Assembly (NCBI GenBank): GCA_037176885.1
Contig: JAWWNJ010000195.1
Coordinates: 248,001-312,000 of the forward strand
Reading direction: 5' to 3'
Length of the DNA: 64,000 nt
Source: Favolaschia claudopus
Lineage: Eukaryota; Basidiomycota; Agaricomycetes; Agaricales; Mycenaceae
Shown: positions 55,279-64,000 of the stretch, in pieces
Layout: every line of letters starts with the position of its first letter
Numbering within the stretch: position 1 is the first letter of the stretch
Notes under the pieces: model-generated
What the model was told of the DNA's origin: nothing
Seen by the model: only the letters and a program-made list of their open reading frames with translations
The model's database searches: none
Program-made: the position numbers and the translations under genes

Positions 55279-58200
55279 ATGGCGACTACATCCGAACCCA
55301 CCACTCCGGTGCTGGTCGGGGCAGAAAACTATCCAATCTGGAAGATTCGAATGGAGGGAGAGTTTGCCCGAGAGAAGGTTGGCCTCATCATCTCTGGGGA
55401 GGACAACGCGGCGACTCAGGCGGCCGCAGAATCCGCCGCTGCATCTGCCAGCACTGTCTCTGCCATCTATGGTGTCGTAACCACTTCCACTAGCGCTATC
55501 CGTGACTCTTTCCGTGTACGCGATGCCCGAGCTCGTGGTATCATCCACAAGTTCATCTCCAACCCCATTCTCATATCCGTCGCTCATCTCACTGGCGCAA
55601 AGGAAACATGGGAGGCCATTGTCAAGGAGTACGAGAAGGTCAACGTTGGTGCCACTGCTTTCTTCACCCTGGTCCAAATGCTAGAGGCCAAGTGGGACCC
55701 TTCCACCAAGCTCGACGACCACCTCACCAAACTTCGATCGGGCAGCCTGACGCTGACAAGTATGTCCCGGCCGGTCGACGATGAGTTCATGGCATGGATC
55801 CTGCTCAAATCACTGCCAGACACGACTGGGTGGAGACTGTTCGTCTCCCAGACCGTCAACAGTGTTCCCCAGGGCGGAAAGCTCAAGTTCTCCGAAGCTG
55901 AGCAGCGCATCAGAGCCGAGTTGGGGAACCCCATCATCACTGGCCCACAGGAGTCCGCGCTCGCAGCTGCAGTGCCGTCTTCGTCGACGAACTACAAAGG
56001 GAAGAAAACCGGTGGCCCCACGAAGAAGTGCCAAGTCCACGGCCTTTGCTATCATGACACCAAGGACTGCCGCGATCTCAAGAAGAAGGCGGAGGAGGAC
56101 GGGGCAAAGGCGCTAAATGCAGGGGGCGATGAGAGCGGACATTATGTTACTGCATTCGGAAACTCTGTATCGAAGGACCTTGCAAAACGCATTGGAGCTT
56201 ATGCTGCGAGTGAAACGACACCTGCCCTCGTCTACACAATAGTCCTTGACACCGGCGCGTCAACACACATGGTACCGGTCCTGGAGTGGTTCATAGCTAA
56301 GACTTTTCAGCAGCTTGACCCCCCGAGAAAAGTACGCTTTGGGGATGAGTCGTTCGCTGACGCCACTGGGATTGGGGAAATTCAGCTCCTCAGCACTGTC
56401 AAAGGCAAACAGACACTCCTCACACTCTCGAACGTCCTATACCTCCCCTCATTCCAGATCTCCCTCATTTCCGTACAGAAGCTAGCCCAACAGGGTAACC
56501 TGACTTCGATCTTTGGTAGGACGGGTGGTCACGTTCTCGACCGCAATGGCGATGTCGTTCTCGAGGTCAACCATGACCAAGGGCTATACCATTTGACTGC
56601 AGAGCCGGTGGTCCGGGAGGAATGTGCACTTGCCGCCGTCGACATTAACGTCCTCCACCGCCGCATGGCGCATGTGGGAATAGACAGCCTTGGTATGCCT
56701 ACCTCTTCAGGTTCCACCTCGCGCCCTCTCCCCTATGCCCCCACTGCAATGTCCCCGAGTCTGTTCCCCACCTGTTGCTCACATGCCCCGCCTACCGAAC
56801 CTTACGCCTTCGCCTCGTCATTCGCCTCGGCACCTCCCGCGTCTCCCTCCGCCGTCTTCTCTCCGCCAAGCATGACCCAGCCCCGGTCCTTGCGTTTGTG
56901 CGGGATTCCCGCCGCTTCCCCTCTTACGCTCTATGACCCGTCTCTCCCTACTTACTTAACCTTTCCTCTTATTTTCTAGATAGTTTCATAGTATATACAT
57001 ACCGCCCTTATATTCTCGCTACGAGCTTACACATACATACATACCACAATCGGCGCTCACCACAGCCTACCCCTCCCACGTACTCCCCTTTGCCTCCATC
57101 CGTGCCAGCCAGTACTTACATTGTACATCGTAGAGTGCGACATGGGCCCTGAAGGGCCCGCAGCACTATAATGGATTAATGAATGAATGAATGTATGGTC
57201 AGGAAGGGACACCTGAAGGGTGTGGAGCGCACCACTGGTACCCCTAAATTCTGCCACGCCTGCGCTCAGGGAAAGATGCGCAAGCAGCCGTTCCCAACTG
57301 AGGGACGTCAGCGGGCAACACGCCCACTACAAATTATACATAGTGACGTCGGTGGACCGGTCAGCCCACAGTCTCGAGACGGGTATCGTTACTGGATCAC
57401 ATTCCTTGACGATCACAGTGGCTTCGATTGGGTACTCTATCTCAAGAAGAAGAGTGACGTGCATGCCGCCTTCAAACAATGGAAGGCAGACGTGCAAGCC
57501 TTCTTTGAGGAGGAGATTGAGGAGATAATATTCTCTGAAAACTTCATTGATTTCTGGCGCACTGACAACGGGGGGGAGTTCACCTCTAACGAACTGGAGG
57601 CAGAATTAAAAGCCAGCGGAATCATCCATCACACAACTGCCGCAGACACACCCGAGCAGAATGGTGTAGCTGGACGAGCAAATCAGACGCTCGTTTCCAC
57701 CGCCCTCACCATGCTCATCGATTCAGGCCTTCCACAAAACTTTTGGAAGGAAGCCATGAGCTGTGCCTCCTACGTTCTCGGACGCCGTCCATACTCCTCC
57801 AATAACGGCGTACCACCATACGAGACCCTGTTCAAGCGAAAGGTGGATCCCATTCAGTTCCGACCGTTTGGCTGCACGGGATACGCTTTGATACCAAAGG
57901 ACAAGCGCGTTGGGAAGTTCTCCAACCGTGGCCGCCGGTGCATCATGCTTGGCTATGGTAATGGTGATGTGGGGGATGGGAAGAAGGCATATCGCCTCCT
58001 GGATGTAGAGACCAAGGCTATCTTCCACAGCCGACATGTCCGCTTCGATGAGACAGGGGAAACAGACACCTCTATCCTTCAGGACCCTGCACCCCAAACT
58101 CAGTGGGAGTTCTTGTTCCGTCCCGAACAGGAGAGGGAGCCTTCAGACAGTGGGAGCGTGATTGACGATGTCGAGCCAGTGGGAGCACCAGAGACTTTTT

Positions 58201-60230
58201 CCATTCGGCAAGGGGGGGAGACAGACACAGAGACCATCAGCACAGTAAAACGCGAAACACCCTCTCGCATTCCTGTCCCAGTAAACCCTACTTCCATCTC
58301 TGAGCACATTGCCCGCAGGAAAAATCCCATTGCGTCACTACCCACCGTCGTCGCGCCACCGGTACCGGTCCCAGCTCTGCCAAAGCCTGACGAGCCCATG
58401 CTCCGACGAGGAGAACGTGTCAGAAAACCAGCAGATCGAAACCGAAACCTCCTACAAAAGTCAGATGGCCCTCAGCAGCTCCGGAAACCCGAACCGCTGC
58501 CTCAGCCGGCCGAGCCAGAATCCCCTCCCCTCCAAGTCGCCGACCTTCCACAAATCATTGAGGAAGAACCCGAAGTCGAGCTCATTGACATTGACGATGC
58601 CTTCTTTGCTGGCGTAGCCAATAGCGGCCCGAGTGAAATCCCTACTCCCGCTACACTTACTGAGGCATTCAGCGGACCAGATGCTGAAAAGTGGAGGGCT
58701 GCCCTTGCTGAGGAGATGGGAAACTTGGCTGAGAACGATGTCTATGAGATCGTCCCCACACCCGCTGGAGTCAAACCAATCAGCACCAAACCAGTCATGC
58801 GCATAAAGCTGGACAGCAAGGGGAACATCGAACGATACAAGCTCCGTATTGTCGCCCGGGATTTTGGACAGCAGGGTGGAAACCTCAAGGAGACCTTTGC
58901 ACCCGTTGCGAACCTTGAGTCCATCCGCATCATCTGCTTGCTGGCTGCCAAGTACGACCTGGAGCTGGACCAAATGGACGTATCCACCGCATACCTCAAC
59001 GGTGTCCTCGAGGACGCCATCTACGTCTCACCGCCGGAGGGAGTGGATATTCCAGATGGGTTCTGTTGGCGACTCAAACGTTCCCTCTATGGTCTGAAAG
59101 ACGCCGGTCGCGTGTGGAATGTCACTCTCGATGCAAAACTGCTGGAGCTTAGTGCATACCGGCTGGACGCGGAGACATGCCTGTACGTCTTCAAGGGAAA
59201 GAAAGGGGAGATATGTTACCTGGTGGTCTATGTTGACGACCTACTGCTTGCGGCCTCATCCCGTCCATACATGGACAAGGTAAAAGCTCTCCTCGCATCC
59301 ACATTCAAGATGCGGGACCTTGGAGCTGCTTCGTTCATCCTCGGGATCGAGATCAAACGGGACCGACAACGACGCACTATCTCTCTTTCCCAAACGAAGT
59401 ACATTGACGCTGTCCTTAAGCGTTGCGGTATGGCAGACTGTAACCCGTCAAAGACTCCAATGGCTACGACCCCTCGCCTCACTGCTGAAGACCCCGTCGA
59501 CAACACCACAATGCTCCAACAGACCATAAACGGAGAGACAGTGTCATACGCTACTGTGGTTGGCTCAATTCAGTATGCTGTCCAGGGGACACGACCTGAC
59601 TTGGCATACCTTGTCGGCGTGCTTGGACGATACAGTGCAAACCCCAAAGCATGCCACTGGGAAGCCGCAAAGCGTGGCCTGCGCTACATGAAGTATACTC
59701 GCGACCTTGAGTTGTGCTTCGACGGCTCGGACATCGCTGGGGATCTTGACTTCCATGGGTTCTCTGACGCCGACTAGTCTGGTGACGACGAAACTTCTCG
59801 ATCCACCTCTGGATACGCATTCATATCTGGTCGAGGAGCATTGGGCTGGTCCAGCAAACGGCAAGGCATGGTTGCTCTGTCCTCAACTGAGTCAGAATAC
59901 ATTGGACTGTCAAACGCCGGGCAGCACCTAGCCTGGTTGCGCACCTTCTTTGCAGAAGTCGGCCACGAGCAGCGCGGACCCACAGAACTCTTCTGTGATA
60001 ATCAAGCAGCTATCATCCTCTGTCGAGACCCACAATTCCGAGCACGCACCAAACACATAAAGCGCAAATACCACTTCATTCGCTATGTGTCTACCCACGA
60101 CATGGTGGCCGACATCCTTACTAAGCCTCTTTCCCGGGAAAAGCATTGGAAGTTTGCGAGAGCCTTGGGATTACGGTTTACCTCGAGTGGGAGTGTCGAA
60201 ACCAACGGGAAGCGAGCGAGCCAAACCTGA
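55279..60230 (+). pseudogene. Copia Gag-Pol polyprotein, interrupted
   Basis: This is the polyprotein for retrotransposition. Domains in order are: Gag from the ATG at 55279 (GAENYPIWKIRMEGEF); a Cys/His segment (CQVHGLCYHDTKDC, ~56034); an aspartic protease with VLDTGASTHMV (~56242); the GAG-pre-integrase zinc region (VLHRRMAHVG, ~56650, and CHACAQGK after the insertion); and the integrase core with TDNGGEF and DTPEQNG (~57560-57660). An acidic linker is followed by reverse transcriptase (LDQMDVSTAYLNG, ~58968; YVDDLLLA, ~59230) and RNase H (ALSSTESEYIGLS, DNQAAII, ADILTKPLS to 60230). There are two lesions. A LINE fragment separates the pre-integrase from the integrase, and a TAG at 59775-59777 sits where FSDADW is expected, consistent with Trp to stop. 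Otherwise the frame is well kept, so the element is young but dead. Confidence 0.93.
56693..57194 (+). mobile_element. 5'-truncated LINE (non-LTR) insertion inside Copia
   Basis: Right after the junction a frame reads YLFRFHLAP, then a CPHC...HLLLTCPAY zinc knuckle (~56735-56790) and RLRLVIRLGTSRVSLRRLL. It ends at a TGA near 56948. This is the C-terminal end of a LINE reverse-transcriptase ORF. A 3' untranslated stretch with GGGCCCTGAAGGGCCC and a (GAAT)n tail (~57175-57193) closes the insertion, a typical LINE 3' end. About four bases of the Copia target are lost at the junction and no clear duplication is seen. Confidence 0.85.
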
Positions 60231-60393
60231 AATCTATCTTTAGGCAACTATGACGCAAGTGGATTTCAGGCTCCGCAACTCTGAATCCAACTGCGTCATC
60301 GCTAGCGGTGACATGTCACGTCACATCACGCGCCAAGCTTTTCCTCAGCTGTTGTTGTTAACTAACACGACGCTGAGGTGAGGCTTCTATTAT
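60194..60393 (+). repeat. Copia 3' LTR (shortened)
   Basis: It matches the first ~199 bp of the 5' LTR with one visible indel (GACGCAAG against GACGAAG) and then ends abruptly at GCGGAGATG. Confidence 0.8.
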
Positions 60394-61922
60394 GCGGAGA
60401 TGCGGTTCTCACTCGATCGAGTCTCTCACGTCTCCCACGACTACCATAAAAGGGAATTCGCATTTGCATCTGCATCTGCATCTGCATCTCGCAACCGAAC
60501 AGGCTCTTACGGTGGCCAAATTAGTTTCACAGGGTGCCGTTACGCGTTATGTGAACTAATGAGCGTAATAGTACAGTTATGGGCAAGTTATGGGAACTAC
60601 GTAAGTTTATTTCCCACGCATGGAGCGGGCACGTGACATCCACGTTCTTCACACTTTTCTTTCACGACTTGGGCATAAATGCATCCCCAATTCGAATTAT
60701 TCCACGCGCACTTGTCTGCATTCAGTATCCTTGAGAATGTATGTTCCAGCCACTGAGCACTGAGCAGATGACTGATCTTCAACAGAGTTGTGAACCTGAA
60801 TACCAGGGGACGAAGTTAAAATTCGGCCGCACCAAACATGTCTCTCAAAGCTGTTGCTTTTTCTCAGCCGCTACATTATCCCAGTGAGTGACATGAAGCG
60901 GACAGCTGTAAACTAAGTGTTTATTGACTCGATAACCCAGGGGCATATGGCTGAGCTCTGAAGCAGTGAGTTTTCAGTCATGCACTCATTGTCAATGACC
61001 AACCTGGTGAGCACAAAGATATGTGGGTATTGGCATGTTACTCCACTGTACATTGCAATGGCCGCACCTGAGGCACTTGTGTGTGCGAGTGCATGCCCTT
61101 TGTAAGCACAGTTTCTGCTCTCAATGTAAGACTGTAACGAAGGGAATAGATGAATGGTCACAATGGATGTGGTGGGCATTAGTGCTCATGTACTCGGGTG
61201 AGCACCATGCATGAACAATCACTTTAAATCTGACTTCCACTTCACTTAGCAAACTTGATCACTGTGACATTCTGTGTTCTAAGGTTTATTCCAGCTACTG
61301 GAAGGGGCAAAGTTAGCTGTGTCTGAACTGAAAAATTTGTACGTGGGACTAGCAAGTGGGGCTCGGTTAGTTACACGTCCTCATGTTGTCACAATCAAGC
61401 CTCAAGCCCCAAATCAAAAGATAAGGGGTTGCCTCTCCCCCTCATGGCCTCCACTCCAGAAAACGTGAAACTGCCGCTTGGGCCTATATTTGCAGGAACA
61501 ACCGTGAGCCCAGTTTTTCAAAAGAAAGACCTCGACAACTCATATAAAGCCTGTAATAGCTGAATATCTTTGTGTTCGGTATATGCGCTGCACAGTTCAC
61601 AACGTACTTCGTGTCCTCGCGCAGAAGACAGGATACCTTGATCATACGGTGCGGCATCGACAGACCTCGTCTCTTTATGACATCTCAAAGTATCTAAGCA
61701 TTCTTTTCACTTGGGAATTTCTCCTCAGCATTTTTTGTGCTGTCGTTTCCGCCTATTTTGTGTGGCTTTAACTAGTCGAGAACTACTTTAACCCAGCGTT
61801 TCTGGCATCCGCACCCTGGCCACTAACCACCGTTCCCCTTTTATCTGGACTGTAAGAGATCCTATTCACGTGTGAGTGGGGGTTCTCGCTGATGCCTGTT
61901 GTTCAGATCGGTAGTGATGGAC
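60394..61922. other. no gene; short GCATCT microsatellite
   Basis: (GCATCT)n with four to five units lies at ~60462-60490. Scattered short open frames have no recognisable domain. Confidence 0.4.
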
Positions 61923-62105
61923 TGTAAGGGGAGAAGGGCCCAGGAGCCAAGTTGATAACAAACCTGGGGATCAGAGATCCCCAGCGGACTACTTATATAC
62001 AAGAGGTGACGTAAGATATGACACAAGTGAGCACAGCATGATGTCTTGGAGACAGAGAACTTCTGCCCAAGTCAGAAGACGTCATAGCTGTGGAGTCCCC
62101 TGACA
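61923..62105 (-). mobile_element. solo LTR of the KH-domain element
   Basis: 183 bp. On the minus strand it starts TGTCAGGGGA and ends CCCCTTACA, with a TATA-like TATATAAG inside. It is flanked by a perfect 5-bp duplication TGGAC (61918-61922, 62106-62110). Its two ends match the flanks of the KH-Gag element at 13219-14572. Confidence 0.9.
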
Positions 62106-62110
62106 TGGAC

Positions 62111-63625
62111 ACGGGTTCGGGTAAACCGGCGGCTTTCCAGGTCGGGTCACGCAGGTACGGGTCTCGAGTTTCAATTGTTGGAATTTGAGCAGACCCGTAC
62201 CCTACCCGCTGACCCAGCCGGTTTGTAAAGGTCTTCTGGCTTCCTTGGAATAATTGCCGATATTTATCATTACCATCAGTTAATGGTTATGAGTTCAATT
62301 CCCAGTGTCTGTGTCAGGGGAACCCCCCGCTCCGCTATTCCTTGCATCACTCAGCCTTCTTGGGAACACTACTCCTTCCAGACTCCCCCCTTTGTCGTCT
62401 TCCTCCTTCCGACTCCCCGTTCCCCTCCTCGACTGACTCCTGTCGACCCTGCGCTCCTACAGCTAGTGCTCAGCGCAACCCGGTTCCCTACTGGTCTCCC
62501 TGTCAGACTTCTAGCCCTTCGAGAGCTCTGGTACCCCGAGCTCTGGTTCTCCGGTCCCCGGCCCGGCTTCCCATGCTCCTCCGGACCTGGGCCAAGCCCC
62601 AGCGGTTCTATCGCCCAAGCCCAGACGCTCCGCTGTCTCATCCTAGCTCTAGCGCCCTTCCCGGGTCCCCTGGGCTCTATTCCTCCGGTCCTCCGGGCTC
62701 CGAGACCCGGCCCTCCGGACTTTCCCATGCCCCCGGACCACAGGGTATCCCGCGCCTCCGTTGGTCTAAACCAGTATTGTGATCCTCCCCTCCTGGGCAT
62801 ATCCCTGGCTCCCTGCTACTGTTGGATCATCTGATCATTGATATCACATCATAGATGCTGTGCTACTGCATAGTTCCCACGACCCGTGAGAAGTCACGTG
62901 TCACGCGCCCTTTTACTGTGACGCCTGGGCATGGAGACTCCGAGTCCTTACTCTGTTCTCTAAGGATTCTCCCTCTGCCCAGGTGAGTAGACACTCTTCC
63001 TCTTGTTGTAGCTAGCCTTCTAAGGATTAGCGGGTTTGTGCAAAGCGACCCGGGTCCACTGTGAGAAGTATTTGTCATGAAATTCATTGAAATTCAAGAT
63101 TCCTGACGTTTCGTTAGAATACACGTCATGAATTTCAAGACTGGTTTCATGATGCTCCAAAAGTTCTAAAAGTTACAAGGTGTGATACCGCACTCATATT
63201 CAACTGTGGGACCACATTACAGGATAATGCATATAATTCTCTTTCAAAAAGTGACATAAAAATCTTGAACCTGCATTCACGACGAAACATCACGAATTTC
63301 GGCCTCGAAAAACCAGCAAATTTTTGTTCAAGTCCTGCAGCCGAGCTGCCGAGTCAATGACGTCACTTACAGCATTGCTCCACATCCGCAGCACACATAT
63401 GCTGCGGCCGCGCACGACGCCTCTTGTCTCCCCCCACCATGACCTCCCTCCAAGTCACCATTGTAGAGCGCCGCCGCCGCCGCCACTCTCGCCAACACAC
63501 TCTGCTGTAACGGACCACGCCTCCTTCCCTACGTCACCGCCCTCTAGGATCAATCCACACCGCCGTACCGAGCTAGATCTCTCTGCAGTGCGCAAGACTC
63601 TCAAAGGATTAAGGGGTGGCGAAGG
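62111..63625. other. no clear gene; foldback and Pro-rich low-complexity region
   Basis: 62106-62225 has inverted ACGGGT/ACCCGT motifs that suggest a small foldback element. 62340-62780 is C-rich (CCGG, CCCCGG) and open on both strands because of composition. No domain is recognisable. Confidence 0.35.
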
Positions 63626-63879
63626 ATGAGCCGGCATGAAGTGGTTGGGCAGGGTATTATTGTGAGTGATACTGCGAGAGTGCATTGCAGCTCATTAATG
63701 TGCTCTTTCCCTGTCGTGGTAATTTAGCTCTTTGATGACGACAGAGCATTCAGTGATCTGTCTAACCCGGTGAGTTGCTTCCCTTCTCTACCTCTTTTTC
63801 ATTCTCCGTAGTGTGTTTCCGAGCCACGCAAGCTATCAAAGTATGTACGGCTGATCGTGACGGTGGCGAGATTTTGAAG
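63626..63879 (+). other. possible first exons of an unrecognised gene running off the window
   Basis: An ATG at 63626 opens MSRHEVVGQGII, followed by a GTGAGT intron to 63727. A 42-nt exon then reads LFDDDRAFSDLSNP with a second GTGAGT donor at 63770, and a stretch from 63812 can read FRATQAIKVCTADRDGGEIL up to a GTAAGA donor at 63880. The phases of the second and third pieces do not agree, so the model is doubtful. Confidence 0.2.
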
Positions 63880-64000
63880 GTAAGATTATGATACTAGTAG
63901 TACTGCAACTGTATTGTCCAGTACTTGAAATATATCCTGTTTTATACCTTTTCCATGGAGGTTGATAAGAAATAAGGCGTCGGGATAGCTGGCTAGCTTG

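Larger units (their letters stand above)
54805..60393 (+). mobile_element. Ty1/Copia LTR retrotransposon, nearly complete
   Basis: Direct repeats begin TGTCGAAACCAACGGGAAGC at 54805 and 60194 and match for ~199 bp. The 5' copy continues to about 55100 and contains a partial internal duplication (CTGTTGTTGTTAACTAACAC at ~54959 and ~55076). The 3' copy stops at 60393, so it is shortened or cut. The internal polyprotein runs in the plus direction, and a purine tract (GAGTGGGAG) abuts the 3' LTR. A LINE fragment is inserted at 56693-57194. No target duplication was found, in line with a damaged 3' end. Confidence 0.88.

Noticed and set aside
56695..56979. Ser/Pro-rich C-terminal extension of Copia Gag
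   Set aside because: It is read from the inserted LINE in the wrong frame. The correct frame there encodes the LINE zinc knuckle, and the Copia frame resumes at 57195.
62283..62834. Long Pro-rich open frames on both strands
   Set aside because: The C-rich composition suppresses stop codons on both strands. There is no domain, splice structure or start context.

Overview
The window looks like a transposon-dense, gene-poor region of an Agaricomycete (mushroom-forming basidiomycete) nuclear genome. The evidence is eukaryotic gene structure with very short GT-AG introns (about 45-60 nt) and a characteristic set of mobile proteins: a Plavaka-type transposase, a Helitron Rep region, KDZ-associated CxC5/CxC6 zinc clusters, hAT and Tc1/mariner transposases, Copia and chromodomain-Gypsy polyproteins, a DUF6589-type protein and RecQ-like helicases. 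I found no rRNA, convincing tRNA or CRISPR array.

Layout. 1-213 holds the tail of an unrecognised gene. 704-4054 is a decayed Plavaka transposase. 4.24-7.14 kb (minus) is a Helitron Rep fragment split by a TA-flanked MITE and by a head-to-head pair of a second MITE family. 7.43-12.2 kb is an unrecognised minus-strand gene split by a complete 4.1-kb hAT element with a perfect 8-bp target duplication. 13.2-14.6 kb is a degraded LTR element encoding only a KH-domain protein. 15.7-15.9 kb is a RecQ-like fragment. 16.1-19.26 kb is a Tc1/mariner element with perfect 74-bp terminal repeats, carrying an intact-looking transposase and a second, unrelated gene. 20-27.4 kb is a stack of nested MITEs, a LINE ORF1 remnant and a 2-kb non-autonomous LTR element.

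28.2-34.8 kb is the most unusual part. A DUF6589-type gene and a RecQ-like helicase gene converge on each other between inverted repeats that recur elsewhere in the window. Farther out, near 22.85 kb and 35.0 kb, lies a second, almost perfect pair of inverted hairpin-bearing ends. I propose this as a candidate two-gene mobile element.

35.6-49.2 kb holds more MITEs, an inverted Copia remnant, a KDZ accessory gene, two oppositely oriented Gypsy fragments, and a 1.19-kb sequence present twice in direct orientation with no difference seen in its translated frames. 53.2-54.7 kb is a C2H2 zinc-finger gene cut inside its first finger by a MITE. 54.8-60.4 kb is a nearly complete Copia element with one nonsense codon and a 5'-truncated LINE inserted in it. 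A solo LTR of the KH-type element, with a 5-bp target duplication, lies at 61.9-62.1 kb. The last 1.9 kb has little recognisable coding sequence.

Together the elements show autonomous sources (hAT, Tc1/mariner) beside dependants that share their ends (hAT MITEs), and repeated nesting that orders the insertions in time. Exon limits were read by eye and are approximate unless a splice junction is stated.
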